DNA of 64,000 nt from Mesopusillimonas faecipullorum (GCF_020539505.1 NZ_JACDXW010000002.1:496001-560000); one strand, 5' to 3'. Positions 8,490 through 19,766 are shown, numbered from the stretch's first letter. The notes: a model not told the origin generated them from the letters alone. Made by a program: numbers and translations.

Positions 8490-9512
8490 ATGAAAAACCA
8501 TTCAAAACTTCTTGGACTAGCCCTACTGATGGCTGGCGCCGCACAGGCCACAGAATTCCAACCCTCGGGCAATTTAGGCCTGACACAAACTTTTTATGGC
8601 AATTCGGGTAGTTATAAAACCGCCACCGCCCATCCATCGCTGGTATTCAACTACCAGTTTGCACCCAAATGGAGCATAGATATTGAATGGGATAGAACCT
8701 GGAACCTGCACTCATACAATGGTGGCCGCAAGCAGCAAAATAACGACTTTAGCCAACCCGATGCAACGCTGAACTATAGCTACGGCACACTCGGAGACTC
8801 CAAGGTCGATTGGTCCTCTTCTTTAAAGATCGAGACCCAAAGCAATTTCAATAACAACAGTCAAGCCTATGTTATGGCTCAGACGGTTTTCGACTTTTCC
8901 CGATATCTGCCCTCGAATGATTACCTTAAGTCTACGCAGTTCGCTTTGGCGCCTATGTATGTTTACGGCAAAAACATCAGCGGGCCATCGGGCAAGGTTC
9001 ACACCGCAGGGCTGGGCCTACTGACCAACTGGACACTACCGGCCAATTTTTCTCTTACCGTTAACGCCTATGTTTTCAAAGACTGGTATAACGGCACCTT
9101 TGTTATCAGCAACAACAACACTAACTACAAGAACGCCACTTATTTCATGTTGTCAGCATGGCTGGAGTATTCAAAAATACTGCACCAGTTCAATGCAAAA
9201 ACGTCCCTGGCCTTCAATTTCTCGGGTGGGTTTGACCCCTACATCATGTCCAACCGGCGTGCCTCATGGGACCCTTTCTTGGCCGGCAACGATATGAACC
9301 AATGGCTATCGCCAACGGTAATGGAAGGCAACTATAAGCGCACTTATGATCTTTTTGCTACCCCACAACTTAGCCTGACTTACAACGTCAACAAGAACTT
9401 CTCCATCAACGCTTTTGTACAAGTAAAGTATTCCAACCAAGTGTGGGGTCAAACCGAAAAAGACTGGCGCTTTCAGCCCCAAGGCGGTTTCGGTTTAAGC
9501 TACGGTTTTTAA
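8490..9512 (+). CDS. Outer-membrane beta-barrel protein
   Basis: A 340-residue protein with a Sec signal peptide MKNHSKLLGLALLMAGAAQA (cleavage after Ala20). The rest is alternating aromatic/polar beta-strands rich in Tyr, Trp, Asn and Ser, ending in GGFGLSYGF. A C-terminal Phe is the standard signal for BAM-mediated insertion. No helical or enzymatic motif is present. It resembles single-barrel porin-like proteins, and what it transports cannot be read from sequence. The frame extends upstream to ATG 8457, which has a GGTGA a few bases before it; the 8490 ATG is preferred because it gives a normal signal peptide. It follows the deaminase by 84 nt. Confidence 0.8.
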   Translation: MKNHSKLLGLALLMAGAAQATEFQPSGNLGLTQTFYGNSGSYKTATAHPSLVFNYQFAPKWSIDIEWDRTWNLHSYNGGRKQQNNDFSQPDATLNYSYGTLGDSKVDWSSSLKIETQSNFNNNSQAYVMAQTVFDFSRYLPSNDYLKSTQFALAPMYVYGKNISGPSGKVHTAGLGLLTNWTLPANFSLTVNAYVFKDWYNGTFVISNNNTNYKNATYFMLSAWLEYSKILHQFNAKTSLAFNFSGGFDPYIMSNRRASWDPFLAGNDMNQWLSPTVMEGNYKRTYDLFATPQLSLTYNVNKNFSINAFVQVKYSNQVWGQTEKDWRFQPQGGFGLSYGF

Positions 9513-9518
9513 GGCTAG

Positions 9519-9541
9519 GGCGAGCCAAACATCAGCTCGCC
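9519..9541. terminator. Short hairpin between convergent genes
   Basis: GGCGAGC (9519-9525) pairs with GCTCGCC (9535-9541) around a 9-nt loop that contains the stop codon of the permease gene. No T run follows on either strand, so its role as terminator is weak. Confidence 0.3.
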
Positions 9542-10875
9542 TTGCGCATGCCTCGCATCAGGGCGTACAGGATGATGGCACCGAAAGTTGCCGTTCCTAT
9601 GCCATCCAGACGGAAAACGCCAAACTCTACCGAGAAATTACCGGCACCCAACACCATGGTGACAGCAGCTACGAGCAAGTTGCGGTTATCAGAGAAATCC
9701 ACTTGGTTAACCACCCAGATGCGGGCGCCGGCAATGGTGATCAAGCCAAACACCACTACGGCCATTCCCCCTAGCACTGGGCCAGGAATAGTCTGTATGA
9801 GTGCGCCGAATTTGGGTGAAAAGCCCAGCAAAATGGCAAAAGCTGCTGCAATCAAGAAGATCAGCGAAGAGTAAATACGCGTGACGGCCATAACTCCGAT
9901 GTTCTCGGCGTAAGTCGTGACGCCTGTGCCACCCACCGAACCCGCAACCATGGTGGCAATACCGTCACCCACGAAGGCCCTGCCTAGATAGGGATCGAGA
10001 TTGCGGCCCGTCATCGCGCTGACCGCCTTGATATGGCCAAGGTTCTCGGCCACCAGTACCAGTACTACCGGGGCAATGACGGCAATCGCGCCGTAGTTTA
10101 TGGCGCGGCCAGCCCCCTCTCCCGAAAAGGGCATGGTGAAGTTAGGCAAGCCCACCCAGGCAGCCTGAGTCACGCCGGAGAAATCAATAGCCTGACCCAA
10201 GCCCATGAGATTGGCAAACAGCCAGTACAGTACATAGGCCAGCATCAGGCCCAGCAGAACCAGCAATCGCTGGGGCGTACCGCGGGCATACACACCCATG
10301 CCCATCACGCACAATATGGTCATCAAGGCCATGATCGTGTCAAAACTGCCGCCCCCCATGGCACCTTTGACAGCAATGGGCGCCAAATTCAAGCCAATGA
10401 CGGCCACGATCGCACCCGTTACCACAGGCGGCATCAGCTTATCTATCCACGTGGCGCCATCGCCCCCGCGTGAACCCACCCACCACACCAGCAAACCAAT
10501 CAAGGTGTAGATCAAACCACACACCACGATGGCAACGAGGGCAACTTCGATATTAGGGTTAGGCCCCGAGCCGGTATAACCGGTTACCGCCACCACGCCG
10601 CCGATGAAAGCAAAACTGGAACCTAAATAGCTCGGTACACGCCCACCTACCAGCAGGAAGAAAATCAAGGTGCCCACGCCGGACATCAAGACCGCCACAT
10701 TGGGGTCAAAACCCATCAAAAGTGGTGCCAAAATGGTAGAGCCGAACATGGCCACAACGTGCTGCGCCCCCAAAGCCACACTTTGAGGCATGGGCAAGTA
10801 CTCATCCGGCTGAACCACCGCCCCCTGCTCTCGTACCTGGACGCGGCGCCAATTCGGAAAATATCGACTCGACAT
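9532..10875 (-). CDS. uraA: Uracil-xanthine permease (NCS2 family)
   Basis: A 447-residue polytopic inner-membrane protein of the nucleobase-cation symporter-2 family, which imports uracil or xanthine by proton symport. Early in the chain QSVALGAQHVVAMFGSTILA matches the first NCS2 helix region. VLVAENLGHIKAVSAMTGR has the conserved Glu and the family NLGH motif in place of the sodium/substrate-binding half-helix. VGGTGVTTYAENIGVMAVT carries the second conserved Glu. About 12-14 hydrophobic segments are visible. ATG 10875 has an AGGGG upstream. It lies just downstream of carB but is separated from it by a strong bidirectional terminator. Substrate choice between uracil and xanthine is not resolved. 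Confidence 0.9.
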   Translation of the reverse strand: MSSRYFPNWRRVQVREQGAVVQPDEYLPMPQSVALGAQHVVAMFGSTILAPLLMGFDPNVAVLMSGVGTLIFFLLVGGRVPSYLGSSFAFIGGVVAVTGYTGSGPNPNIEVALVAIVVCGLIYTLIGLLVWWVGSRGGDGATWIDKLMPPVVTGAIVAVIGLNLAPIAVKGAMGGGSFDTIMALMTILCVMGMGVYARGTPQRLLVLLGLMLAYVLYWLFANLMGLGQAIDFSGVTQAAWVGLPNFTMPFSGEGAGRAINYGAIAVIAPVVLVLVAENLGHIKAVSAMTGRNLDPYLGRAFVGDGIATMVAGSVGGTGVTTYAENIGVMAVTRIYSSLIFLIAAAFAILLGFSPKFGALIQTIPGPVLGGMAVVVFGLITIAGARIWVVNQVDFSDNRNLLVAAVTMVLGAGNFSVEFGVFRLDGIGTATFGAIILYALMRGMRKAS

Positions 10876-10920
10876 GATGAAAACCCCTTTTTATTTGTTG
10901 ATTGTGGATGAGATATACAG

Positions 10921-10956
10921 AAAAAAATGATGCGGCCTAGGCCGCATCATTTTTTT
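10921..10956. terminator. Bidirectional terminator downstream of carB
   Basis: A perfect 36-base palindrome: AAAAAAATGATGCGGCC, then TA, then its reverse complement ending in seven T. It forms a 16-bp stem with minimal loop and has a T tract on both strands. It begins 3 nt after the carB stop, so it ends the carAB transcript and insulates the permease gene. Confidence 0.85.
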
Positions 10957-10959
10957 GGG

Positions 10960-13900
10960 TTATGCCGACTTCAATAAGGCATGCAGCTCGCGCAAGGGAT
11001 AGACTTTCAAGCCTTCGCCTTGGCGTAAGTACTTCAAGCCCTCGACCGCAGCGCTGGCGCCGGCAATCGTGGTAAAGAAAGTCACCCCGCCGCTCAGCGC
11101 ATTCGTGCGAATCAGACGTGAATCGGCAATGGCGTTACGGCGTTCTTCTACCGTATTGATCACCAATGCGATTTCGCCGCTCTTCATCATATCGACGATA
11201 TGCGGGCGGCCCTCGGTAATTTTGTTGACTACCGTCACCGTCAAACCGGCCTCTTTCATGGCAGCCGCAGTACCACGCGTTGCCACAATGCTGAAGCCCA
11301 GCCCAATCAAGCCACGCGCCACTTCGACGGCACGCCCCTTATCTTGGTCGCGCACGCTGATGAAAGCCACGCCGGAGGCAGGCATATGTACGCCGGCCGC
11401 CAACTGGGATTTGACGAAAGCTTCGCCGAAGCTCTGGCCAACGCCCATGACTTCACCAGTGGACTTCATCTCGGGACCGAGAATGGTGTCAACGCCGGGG
11501 AACTTGACGAACGGGAAGACAGCTTCTTTAACGCAATAGTAAGGAGGCACGACTTCGTGCTGAACGCCTTGGCTAGCCAAAGACTGACCTGCCATGACAC
11601 GCGCTGCGACCTTGGCCAACTGCAAGCCGGTTACCTTGGACACGAAAGGCACGGTGCGCGAAGCACGGGGATTGACTTCGAGCACGTAGACGTCGCCATC
11701 TTGAATGGCGAACTGCACGTTCATCAGGCCCTTGACGTTCAAGGCCTTGGCCATGACCGAGGTCTGGCGCTTGATCTCTTCGACGATGGCCGGTTCCAGT
11801 GAGTACGGGGGCAAACTGCAAGCCGAATCGCCGGAGTGCACGCCGGCCTGCTCGATATGCTGCATGACGCCGCCGATGAACACTTGTTCGCCGTCTGCAA
11901 TGCAGTCCACGTCGACTTCAGTGGCGTTGTTGAGGAAGTGGTCCAACAACACCGGCGAGTCGTTGCTGACCTTGACGGCTTCACGCATGTAGCGCTCAAG
12001 GTCTTGCTGCTCGTGCACGATCTCCATGGCGCGGCCACCCAGCACATAGCTGGGACGCACCACCAAGGGATAGCCGATTTCGGCTGCCATGGTCAAGGCT
12101 TCGCCTTCGTTGCGTGCCGTGCGGTTGGGTGGCTGACGCAGACCCAACTTGTGCAGCAGCTTCTGGAAGCGTTCGCGGTCTTCGGCAACGTCGATGGAGT
12201 CGGGGCTGGTACCTATGATGGGTACACCGTTGGCTTCGAGGGCACGCGCCAGTTTCAAGGGCGTTTGACCGCCGTATTGCACGATGATGCCTACGGGTTT
12301 TTCTTTCTCCACGATCTCAAGCACGTCTTCCAGCGTCAGGGGCTCGAAATACAGGCGATCGGAGGTATCGTAGTCGGTAGAGACGGTTTCGGGATTGCAG
12401 TTGACCATAATGGTCTCGTACCCGTCTTCACGCAGCGCCAAGGCGGCATGCACGCAGCAATAGTCGAACTCGATGCCCTGGCCGATACGGTTGGGGCCAC
12501 CGCCCAGCACGATGATCTTTTTACGATCGGTGGGCTCGGCTTCGCATTCCTCTTCGTATGTGGAATACATGTAAGCCGTGTTGGTGGGGAATTCGCCTGC
12601 GCAGGTATCGACGCGCTTGTACACAGGGCGCACACCCAACTGGTGCCGCAGCTTGCGCACTTCGGCTTCAGTAGAGTCGAGCAGGAAAGCCAGACGGCGA
12701 TCGGAGAAACCATGGCGCTTAAGCGCGAACAGCGTGTCTCTGTCGATTTCGGAAAGCGTTTTCTGTTCGAGGGCAAGTTCGATATCGACGATTTCTTTGA
12801 CTTGAGCCAGGAACCAAGGATCAATCTTGGTGAGCTGGTGCACTTCGTCCAGGCTAAACCCTTGGGCAAAGGCATCGCCCACGTACCAAATACGCTCGGG
12901 GCCGGGTTCGGCCAACTCAACCTGCAGTTTTTCGCGGTCTGTGGTCTTTTGATTCAAGCCATCGACACCCACTTCCAGCCCACGCAAGGCCTTCTGGAAA
13001 GACTCCTGGAAGGTGCGACCGATAGCCATCACCTCGCCCACGGATTTCATTTGCGTGGTAAGGCGCGAATCTGCTTGCGGGAATTTTTCGAAGGCGAAAC
13101 GCGGCACCTTGGTGACAACGTAGTCGATGGCCGGCTCGAACGAAGCGGGCGTAGCCCCACCCGTGATTTCGTTCTTGAGCTCGTCCAGCGTATAACCCAC
13201 AGCCAGGCGTGCAGCCACTTTGGCAATGGGGAAGCCGGTAGCCTTGGAAGCCAAGGCGCTCGAACGGGAGACGCGTGGGTTCATCTCGATGACGATAACG
13301 CGGCCATTATCGGGATTGACGGCAAACTGTACGTTGGAACCGCCGGTATCGACACCGATTTCACGCAACACAGCGATAGAGGCATCGCGCAGAATCTGGT
13401 ATTCCTTGTCAGTCAGCGTCTGGGCGGGAGCAACCGTGATGGAGTCACCCGTATGCACGCCCATAGGGTCAAGGTTTTCAATAGAGCAGACGATGATGCA
13501 GTTATCAGCGCAGTCGCGAATAACCTCCATCTCGAATTCTTTCCAGCCCAGCAGCGATTCTTCGATCAGCAGCTCTTTAGTGGGCGATGCTTCCAGGCCA
13601 CGACGGCAAATGGTCTCGAACTCTTCGGGGTTGTAGGCAATACCGCCCCCCGTTCCACCCAGCGTGAAGCTAGGGCGAATGACCATGGGAAAGCCCAGAC
13701 CACCAACGCTCTGGGAGATGGATTTTTGAACTTGCCAGGCCTCTTCCATGCTGTGAGCGATGCCGGATTTAGCCGACTCCAGACCGATGGAATCCATGGC
13801 CAGCTTGAATTTCTGCCTGTCTTCGGCTTTATCGATGGCCTCGGCATTAGCGCCTATCAGCTCGACCCCATGCTTATCGAGCACACCGTGCTTGGCCAGG

Positions 13901-14202
13901 TCCAGCGCGCAGTTCAAGGCGGTTTGGCCACCCATTGTGGGCAGCAAAGCATCGGGTTTCTCACGCTCGATGATTTTTTCGACGGCCTCCCAAGTGATGG
14001 GCTCGATGTAAACCACATCGGCCGTCTCGGGGTCTGTCATGATCGTGGCCGGATTGCTGTTGACCAGGATGGTTCGATAGCCTTCGGCTTTAAGCGCCTT
14101 GCAAGCTTGTGCGCCCGAATAATCGAACTCGCAAGCCTGGCCGATAACAATCGGGCCGGCGCCAATGATGAGAATGCTTTTTATGTCTGTACGCTTTGGC
14201 AT
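10960..14202 (-). CDS. carB: Carbamoyl-phosphate synthase large subunit
   Basis: A 1080-residue synthase subunit that makes carbamoyl phosphate from ammonia (delivered by CarA), bicarbonate and two ATP, for arginine and pyrimidine synthesis. Two homologous ATP-grasp halves are visible: the first with [21 protein letters not shown] and [17 protein letters not shown], the second with [20 protein letters not shown] and [16 protein letters not shown]. The C-terminal MGS-like allosteric domain ([20 protein letters not shown]) follows. Length is the family norm. It starts at ATG 14202, 11 nt after carA, in the conserved carAB operon. Confidence 0.98.
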   Translation of the reverse strand: MPKRTDIKSILIIGAGPIVIGQACEFDYSGAQACKALKAEGYRTILVNSNPATIMTDPETADVVYIEPITWEAVEKIIEREKPDALLPTMGGQTALNCALDLAKHGVLDKHGVELIGANAEAIDKAEDRQKFKLAMDSIGLESAKSGIAHSMEEAWQVQKSISQSVGGLGFPMVIRPSFTLGGTGGGIAYNPEEFETICRRGLEASPTKELLIEESLLGWKEFEMEVIRDCADNCIIVCSIENLDPMGVHTGDSITVAPAQTLTDKEYQILRDASIAVLREIGVDTGGSNVQFAVNPDNGRVIVIEMNPRVSRSSALASKATGFPIAKVAARLAVGYTLDELKNEITGGATPASFEPAIDYVVTKVPRFAFEKFPQADSRLTTQMKSVGEVMAIGRTFQESFQKALRGLEVGVDGLNQKTTDREKLQVELAEPGPERIWYVGDAFAQGFSLDEVHQLTKIDPWFLAQVKEIVDIELALEQKTLSEIDRDTLFALKRHGFSDRRLAFLLDSTEAEVRKLRHQLGVRPVYKRVDTCAGEFPTNTAYMYSTYEEECEAEPTDRKKIIVLGGGPNRIGQGIEFDYCCVHAALALREDGYETIMVNCNPETVSTDYDTSDRLYFEPLTLEDVLEIVEKEKPVGIIVQYGGQTPLKLARALEANGVPIIGTSPDSIDVAEDRERFQKLLHKLGLRQPPNRTARNEGEALTMAAEIGYPLVVRPSYVLGGRAMEIVHEQQDLERYMREAVKVSNDSPVLLDHFLNNATEVDVDCIADGEQVFIGGVMQHIEQAGVHSGDSACSLPPYSLEPAIVEEIKRQTSVMAKALNVKGLMNVQFAIQDGDVYVLEVNPRASRTVPFVSKVTGLQLAKVAARVMAGQSLASQGVQHEVVPPYYCVKEAVFPFVKFPGVDTILGPEMKSTGEVMGVGQSFGEAFVKSQLAAGVHMPASGVAFISVRDQDKGRAVEVARGLIGLGFSIVATRGTAAAMKEAGLTVTVVNKITEGRPHIVDMMKSGEIALVINTVEERRNAIADSRLIRTNALSGGVTFFTTIAGASAAVEGLKYLRQGEGLKVYPLRELHALLKSA

Positions 14203-14213
14203 AGTGGGTATTT

Positions 14214-15368
14214 TTACGCTTGGCCGGCCATGAGGCTGATGAATTTATCGAAGAGCACGGTGATGTCGCGCGGGCCCGGACTGGCCTCTGGATGGCCTTG
14301 GAAGCAGAATGCCGGGGCATCGGTAAGCTCGAAGCCCTGCAAAGTGCCGTCAAACAGCGAAACGTGGGTGACGCGCGCATTGGCTGGCAAAGTCTGCGCA
14401 TCGACACTGAAGCCATGATTCTGGCTAGTGATGAAGAGGCGGTCAGTACCGACCTCTTGTACGGGATGGTTCGCACCATGGTGGCCCGCTTTCATCTTGA
14501 CAGTGCGAGCCCCTACGGCCAAGCCCATGATCTGCTGACCCAGGCAAATGCCAAACAACGGAATCTTGCGCTCAATTGCCGCCTTGGCGGTGGCAATGGC
14601 GTAGTCGCAAGGCTCTGGGTCTCCGGGGCCATTGGACAAAAAGATACCGTCGGGATTCAGTGCAAGAACTTCCTCTACCGGTGTCTGGGCAGGCACAACA
14701 GTGATTTTGCAATCACGGTCGGCCAGCAGACGCAGGATGTTGGACTTGACGCCAAAATCGAAAGCGACGACGTGGTACTTGCCGTCGCCCACTTGATGGT
14801 AGCCGGCACCCGGCTTCCACGTGCTTTGCTTCCATTGCAGGGTTTCGCGAGTGGAAACCTTGCTGGCAAGATCTTGCCCGGCCATGCCGGGGAATTCGCG
14901 CGCCAGCTGAACCGCACGTTCGGCGTCGTCGCCGACGAGGATACATGCGCCCTGGGCACCGCCGTCACGCAGGATACGCGTGAGTTTACGCGTATCTACG
15001 CCGGCAATGGCCACCACACCCTCTGCCTTCAAGTAGTCGGGCAAGGTATGGGTGGCACGAAAATTGGACATGCGCTGGGGGCAATCACGCACCACCAGGC
15101 CAGCGGCGTGGATACGTGTGGACTCGACATCGTCGGCATTCATGCCGGTGTTGCCGATATGCGGATAGGTAAAGACGACAAACTGACCGCTATAGCTGGG
15201 ATCCGTGAGGATCTCTTGGTAGCCGGTCATGGATGTATTGAAGACGGCCTCTGCAACAGCGACACCCTCGGCTCCGATGGAGTGTCCCCTGAATACCGTA
15301 CCGTCTGCCAAGGCCAGGATAGCGATGGGCGCGCGATGGGACGCCTCTGAAAAAAGGGATGGCAGCAC
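14214..15368 (-). CDS. carA: Carbamoyl-phosphate synthase small (glutaminase) subunit
   Basis: The glutamine amidotransferase subunit that hydrolyses glutamine and channels ammonia to CarB. The N-terminal CarA domain includes [33 protein letters not shown] and [15 protein letters not shown]. The class I glutaminase domain has [12 protein letters not shown], the nucleophile Cys in [12 protein letters not shown], and the His-x-Glu pair in [13 protein letters not shown]. The start is uncertain: the frame opens at TTG 15389, but GTG 15368 ([10 protein letters not shown]) has a GGGG at suitable distance and gives the usual family length of about 384 residues. First gene of carAB, divergent from transaldolase. 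Confidence 0.97.
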   Translation of the reverse strand: MLPSLFSEASHRAPIAILALADGTVFRGHSIGAEGVAVAEAVFNTSMTGYQEILTDPSYSGQFVVFTYPHIGNTGMNADDVESTRIHAAGLVVRDCPQRMSNFRATHTLPDYLKAEGVVAIAGVDTRKLTRILRDGGAQGACILVGDDAERAVQLAREFPGMAGQDLASKVSTRETLQWKQSTWKPGAGYHQVGDGKYHVVAFDFGVKSNILRLLADRDCKITVVPAQTPVEEVLALNPDGIFLSNGPGDPEPCDYAIATAKAAIERKIPLFGICLGQQIMGLAVGARTVKMKAGHHGANHPVQEVGTDRLFITSQNHGFSVDAQTLPANARVTHVSLFDGTLQGFELTDAPAFCFQGHPEASPGPRDITVLFDKFISLMAGQA

Positions 15369-15410
15369 AGTAAACCCCGAATGGTTCAAAATCGATGATC
15401 AAACTTATCG

Positions 15411-15416
15411 ATTATA
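15411..15416 (-). promoter_or_regulatory. Candidate -10 element upstream of carA
   Basis: A perfect TATAAT on the minus strand, about 40 nt before the chosen carA start. No good -35 lies at 16-18 nt (the nearest TTGAAG is 21 nt away), so it is only a candidate and may need an activator. Confidence 0.35.
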
Positions 15417-15579
15417 CCTTGCTTGGCCACCTGCCCGCTTCAATCTCGTAGAGTTTTATTCATCATCCCCCGCTGGTCAACGCCGCCCACCACAGCGTTG
15501 TCATTCAAGATACGTATACTATCGCTAGCCAGGCGCCAATATTCATGCGCCCTCACCCCTCTTACAGCAGGAAACCGTC

Positions 15580-16539
15580 ATGCCCACCCAGTTGGAATCG
15601 CTGCGTCAATTCACCACGGTAGTCGCCGATACAGGCGACGTCGACGCCATCCGTGTACACCGCCCTACCGACGCTACGACCAACCCCTCCCTTATCCTTA
15701 AGGCCGTCAAGCAAGAGCGCTATCGCCCTTTGCTGGAAAAAGTGGTGGCTGACAACCCGCACGCCGACCTGGCGACGCTTACCGACCGCCTGCTGGTGGC
15801 ATTCGGAAAAGAAATTCTCGCGATTATTCCTGGGCGCGTGTCTACCGAGGTCGATGCCCGCTTATCCTTCGACACGGCCGCCACCTTGGTGCGGGCAAAG
15901 CACATCATAGACACCTATGCCCAAGCCGGCATAGAGCGGGAACGCATACTGATCAAAATTGCTTCTACCTGGGAAGGCATACAAGCAGCTCGCGCCCTGC
16001 AGGCAGAAGGCATAGCCTGCAATCTGACTTTACTGTTTTCTCTAGAACAAGCGATTGCCTGCGGCCAAGCGGGTGTACAGTTGATTTCCCCTTTCGTGGG
16101 CCGTATTTACGACTGGCACAAGAAACAGGCCGGCGCCAATTGGGACGAGGCCGCTCACACCGAGGCCAACGACCCCGGCGTGCAGTCCGTGCGTACTATT
16201 TTTCATTATTACAAAGCGCACGGCATCGTCACCGAAGTCATGGGCGCCAGCTTTCGCAATATCGGCCAAATCCGTGCGCTGGCCGGATGCGATCTGCTAA
16301 CCATCAGCCCCGAACTGCTAGCGGAGCTCAACGCCGACAACACCCCCCTGTCGGCACAGCTCAAAACCAGCGATAGTTCAGCGCTGGCGCTGACGCGTCA
16401 AGTACTGGATGAAGTGGGATTTCGCACAGGGCTTAACGAAAACGCCATGGCCACCGAAAAACTGGCAGAAGGAATACGCGCGTTTGTAGCAGACGCCCTG
16501 CATCTAGACGCCCTACTAGAGCAGGCGCGCCAAAAATAG
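15580..16539 (+). CDS. tal: Transaldolase (TalB type)
   Basis: A 319-residue class I transaldolase of the nonoxidative pentose phosphate pathway, exchanging a dihydroxyacetone unit between sedoheptulose-7-phosphate and glyceraldehyde-3-phosphate. [10 protein letters not shown] near residue 31 is the N-terminal signature. The catalytic Schiff-base lysine is Lys126 in [11 protein letters not shown]. Later conserved parts include [14 protein letters not shown] and [19 protein letters not shown]. The length is that of the TalB subfamily. ATG 15580 is preceded by AGGAA. It is transcribed alone and converges with recR, 23 nt apart. Confidence 0.97.
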   Translation: MPTQLESLRQFTTVVADTGDVDAIRVHRPTDATTNPSLILKAVKQERYRPLLEKVVADNPHADLATLTDRLLVAFGKEILAIIPGRVSTEVDARLSFDTAATLVRAKHIIDTYAQAGIERERILIKIASTWEGIQAARALQAEGIACNLTLLFSLEQAIACGQAGVQLISPFVGRIYDWHKKQAGANWDEAAHTEANDPGVQSVRTIFHYYKAHGIVTEVMGASFRNIGQIRALAGCDLLTISPELLAELNADNTPLSAQLKTSDSSALALTRQVLDEVGFRTGLNENAMATEKLAEGIRAFVADALHLDALLEQARQK

Positions 16540-16562
16540 CGCCCCGCTCGCACGCGGCACCA

Positions 16563-17168
16563 TTAATGGGCCTTACGCTCCATGAGCGCCCAGGCAATGG
16601 TGCCTGCGTCGACATATTCGAGCTCGCTACCGGCGGGCACGCCGCGAGCCAAACGGGTCACCTTCAGGCCTCGCTCGCGCAGTAGCTCGGCGAGATAATG
16701 CGCAGTGGTTTCGCCTTCGGCGGTGAAATTCGTGGCCAGGATAACCTCTTTGACCAGGCCATCTGTGGCGCGCGCAAGCAGGCGATCAAACTGAAGTTGC
16801 GCTGGGCCGACCCCCTCTAGAGGCGCCAAGCGCCCCATCAGAACGAAATACAAGCCTTTATAACCATGGCTGGCTTCGATCATGTTCTGATCTGCGGGCG
16901 TTTCCACTACGCACAATAAAGATTCGTCGCGTTTGGGATGCGAACAGGTGGCACAGATGGGGGTTTCAGTAAAACCGTTGCAGCGCTCGCAATGAAGCAA
17001 GCCTTCTACGGCATGCGATAAAGCCAGCGCGAGCTGAGCCGCACCTGGCTTGTCATGCTGAAGCAGGTGATAAGCCATGCGCTGCGCGGTGCGCGGCCCC
17101 ACTCCCGGCAAACGCTTAAGCGCTTCTATCAGGGTTTGAAGAGGCGCGGGCTCACCCAGTACGTCCAT
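16563..17168 (-). CDS. recR: Recombination protein RecR
   Basis: A 201-residue DNA-binding recombination mediator that works with RecF/RecO to load RecA on gapped DNA. An N-terminal helix-hairpin-helix ([17 protein letters not shown]) is followed by a zinc finger with Cys60, Cys63, Cys72 and Cys75 (CERC...CATC). Next is a Toprim domain starting [21 protein letters not shown] and a C-terminal Walker-like element ([17 protein letters not shown]). Size matches the family exactly. It follows ybaB by 10 nt in the conserved dnaX-ybaB-recR operon. Confidence 0.97.
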   Translation of the reverse strand: MDVLGEPAPLQTLIEALKRLPGVGPRTAQRMAYHLLQHDKPGAAQLALALSHAVEGLLHCERCNGFTETPICATCSHPKRDESLLCVVETPADQNMIEASHGYKGLYFVLMGRLAPLEGVGPAQLQFDRLLARATDGLVKEVILATNFTAEGETTAHYLAELLRERGLKVTRLARGVPAGSELEYVDAGTIAWALMERKAH

Positions 17169-17178
17169 GAGTACGAAA

Positions 17179-17505
17179 TCAGAAAGGCAGCTTCATGCCG
17201 GGGGGCAATGGCATTCCAGCGGTCACACCCGCCATTTTCTCTTGGGAGGTAGACTCCACCTTGCGCAGGGCGTCGTTAATGGCGGCAGCCACCAGGTCTT
17301 CGAGCATGTCTTTGTCGTCTTCCAGCAAGCTGGGGTCGATTTCAACCCGGCGTACATCGTGGCGACAAGTCATGTTGACTTTGACCAGGCCACCACCCGA
17401 CGCACCTTCAACCACTATATCTGCAAGCGCTTCTTGAGCCTTGCGCATGTTTTCTTGCATCTGCTGCGCTTGGCGCATCAGGCCCGCGATCTGACCTTTC
17501 ATCAT
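17179..17505 (-). CDS. ybaB: Nucleoid-associated protein, YbaB/EbfC family
   Basis: A small DNA-binding protein (108 residues from ATG 17505). [20 protein letters not shown] gives the N-terminal helix, then [20 protein letters not shown] and the C-terminal helical hairpin ending [11 protein letters not shown], all typical of YbaB. These proteins form dimeric tweezers that bind DNA and influence expression. A longer frame starts at 17547, but it adds 14 residues foreign to the family and would overlap the end of dnaX, so the Met-Met start at 17505/17502 with AAAGGA upstream is preferred. Between dnaX and recR. Confidence 0.93.
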   Translation of the reverse strand: MMKGQIAGLMRQAQQMQENMRKAQEALADIVVEGASGGGLVKVNMTCRHDVRRVEIDPSLLEDDKDMLEDLVAAAINDALRKVESTSQEKMAGVTAGMPLPPGMKLPF

Positions 17506-17543
17506 GAGGAGCGATCCTTTATCTTTCTGTGTGAAATAAGAAT

Positions 17544-19598
17544 TCAAGCACCCGTGCGACCGACCGCGATCGGCTGCTCGGGACGAATGGAACCCGCAAT
17601 AATACGCGCGTCAAAGGTTTCAATGAAGGCTTGCACAACGGTATCTCGTTGCACCGCCAATTCGGCTTGATGCTGGCGTTCGGCACGCTCGGCTTGCGCG
17701 ACGGCATGCGCCGTATCTTCGCCGGTTTGGCCAAACTCGATCTCCAGGCGCAGCGGCTGGCTGAAATGCTCGGCCAAGACGGTGGCCAAGCGTGCACGGC
17801 CTGCGCTTTGCTCTGGCGTCAGCAAGCCTACGCGAAGCTTGACCACATTTTTCTGTACACCTAGCCATTCGCTTTGGCGCGCCAGCTCGGAAGCCCAACC
17901 GGTTACGGGCAGCGCTGCCGCCAACGCCGGCCAAGCCGCCGACGTCATCGCGTCAAGACGCGGAGGCGTGGAAGAGTCCTCGACATCGTCAAGCGACGCC
18001 ATTTGAGCCGAAACAGCGCCTGCCAGATCCGCTGCATACGCGTCGTCATCGCTTACCGGACCATACGTGTCGTCGTCTGGCACGTCCTCCAACCAAGCCG
18101 GCGGTTCGCTGCTATCTTCGGACGCTACCGAGACGGCGGTTTCCGGCTGCGAGGAAACTGGAGTGACTTCGGGTACTGATTCGGGCGGAGGCTCTGGGTG
18201 AGTGGGTTCGGATGCGGCGGATGCCTTTGGCCTTGCCGGCACGGACTTGGCCGCTTGCACCGTAGCAGGCAATTCTTCCCATGCAGGGACATCTTCAGGC
18301 GCTGCAACAGGCTTAGCCTCAGCCTCGGCTTTGGCGACAGGTGCCTCGGTAGGCAGGTTTTGCTTAGGCGTGACAGCTACGGGCAAGACAGGTGTTGCCG
18401 CTTGGGCAGAGACGGCAGGCACCGTAGCCTCAGCGACCTCTTTTACCTCCGGGCCAGGATTCTCAGCACCGGGCTGCCCTCCCCCGCTGCCACTACCTGA
18501 AGGGGTAGCCACATCGGGCGAAACAAAAGCCAACATACGCAAGCAAGCCATGACAAAACCCGCGTATTCGTCGGGCGCCAAGGCAAGCTCGCTGCGGCTG
18601 TGCACAGCCACCGAATAGAAAAGCTGTACCAAGTCGGGATGCATGCGCTGGGCAATATCTTGCAGCGAAGCCGCAAGTTGCACGTCACCCGTAGGCGCAT
18701 CGGGTACGCGTTGCAAAATAGCTATACGCGACAGCAAGCCCGCCAAGTCATCTAGCGCGCTTTGATAGGACAATCCCCGGTCAGCCAGTTCGTCGGCAAT
18801 GGCCAATACACCGGGCCCGCTAGCTTGCAGCAACGCCTCCAGCAAACGCACCAGATAGCGTTGATCTATGGTGCCCAGCATGCCCTGAATAGCGGCCTGA
18901 GTCAGATTACCGGCACTATAGGCAATACCCTGATCCGTCAGAGAAAGCGCATCACGCATGGAGCCGCTCGCAGCTCGCGCAAGCAGTTGCAGCGCGGGGA
19001 CTTCGAAGGGGATGCCCTCTTGGCCCAAAACATACTGCAGATGCTCGACGATGGCGTCGGGCGTCATCTGCTTGAGGTTGAACTGCAAGCAGCGCGACAA
19101 CACCGTGACAGGAATTTTTTGCGGGTCAGTCGTGGCGAGGATGAACTTGACGTGGGGTGGCGGCTCTTCCAGCGTTTTGAGCATGGCGTTGAAAGCATGG
19201 CCGCTTAGCATGTGCACTTCGTCGATCATGTAGACCTTGAAGCGACCGACTCCGGGCGCGTATACCGCTTGCTCAAGCAGTTGCGTCATTTCGTCGACGC
19301 CGCGATTGGAAGCGGCATCGAGCTCGACGTAATCCACAAAACGCCCACTGTCGATCTCGGTACAAGCACGGCAGACTCCACAGGGGGTAGCCGTGATGCC
19401 GGTCTCACAATTCAAAGACTTGGCAAGTATGCGAGATAAGGTGGTTTTTCCCACCCCGCGCGTGCCGGTGAATAACCAGGCATGATGCAGTCGTTGCGTA
19501 GACAGCGCGTGCGTCAGCGCCCGGACCACGTGATCCTGGCCAACCAGGGTGTCAAACAAACGAGGCCGCCACTTACGCGCCAATACCAGATAAGACAT
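17544..19598 (-). CDS. dnaX: DNA polymerase III subunits gamma/tau
   Basis: A 684-residue clamp-loader ATPase. Residues 1-370 form the AAA+ and collar domains: Walker A GTRGVGKT at 45-52, zinc ligands Cys64, Cys73, Cys76 and Cys79, and Walker B IDEVH at 125-129. A low-complexity Ala/Pro/Glu/Val-rich linker (about 375-540) follows, with a C-terminal domain that in tau contacts the polymerase alpha subunit. No obvious slippery A-run was identified for making a separate gamma form, but this was not searched exhaustively. The gene is followed by ybaB and recR and preceded by the 4.5S RNA gene. Confidence 0.97.
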   Translation of the reverse strand: MSYLVLARKWRPRLFDTLVGQDHVVRALTHALSTQRLHHAWLFTGTRGVGKTTLSRILAKSLNCETGITATPCGVCRACTEIDSGRFVDYVELDAASNRGVDEMTQLLEQAVYAPGVGRFKVYMIDEVHMLSGHAFNAMLKTLEEPPPHVKFILATTDPQKIPVTVLSRCLQFNLKQMTPDAIVEHLQYVLGQEGIPFEVPALQLLARAASGSMRDALSLTDQGIAYSAGNLTQAAIQGMLGTIDQRYLVRLLEALLQASGPGVLAIADELADRGLSYQSALDDLAGLLSRIAILQRVPDAPTGDVQLAASLQDIAQRMHPDLVQLFYSVAVHSRSELALAPDEYAGFVMACLRMLAFVSPDVATPSGSGSGGGQPGAENPGPEVKEVAEATVPAVSAQAATPVLPVAVTPKQNLPTEAPVAKAEAEAKPVAAPEDVPAWEELPATVQAAKSVPARPKASAASEPTHPEPPPESVPEVTPVSSQPETAVSVASEDSSEPPAWLEDVPDDDTYGPVSDDDAYAADLAGAVSAQMASLDDVEDSSTPPRLDAMTSAAWPALAAALPVTGWASELARQSEWLGVQKNVVKLRVGLLTPEQSAGRARLATVLAEHFSQPLRLEIEFGQTGEDTAHAVAQAERAERQHQAELAVQRDTVVQAFIETFDARIIAGSIRPEQPIAVGRTGA

Positions 19599-19620
19599 GC
19601 GGGGGGCAAGAATGAAGAAT

Positions 19621-19726
19621 AGGAAGGCGAGCCTGACTTCGGCACTGGTTCTGCACGACTATGGCTGCTTCGTTCCCGACCTGACCAGGTTCGCCGCCGA
19701 ACCATGCGAAGGGGCCCGCCAGCCCA
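19621..19726 (-). ncRNA. ffs: 4.5S RNA (signal recognition particle RNA)
   Basis: On the minus strand the highly conserved SRP domain IV hairpin is visible: GGTCAGGTCGGGAAC, then GAAGCAGCC, matching the Ffh-binding loop. The ends pair (GGCGGGCC near 19716 with GGCTCGCC near 19630) to form the long rod of the small bacterial SRP RNA. A TTAAAC -10-like element lies at 19729-19734. The ends given are approximate. Its position directly upstream of dnaX is common in betaproteobacteria. Confidence 0.88.
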
Positions 19727-19766
19727 CAGTTTAACAGCATCGGCGCGCGGCGTCTTTGTCTGACTT

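Noticed and set aside
14220-15350. 376-codon plus-strand frame opposite carA
   Set aside because: Complete antisense shadow of a well-supported gene with no ribosome binding site or family motif.
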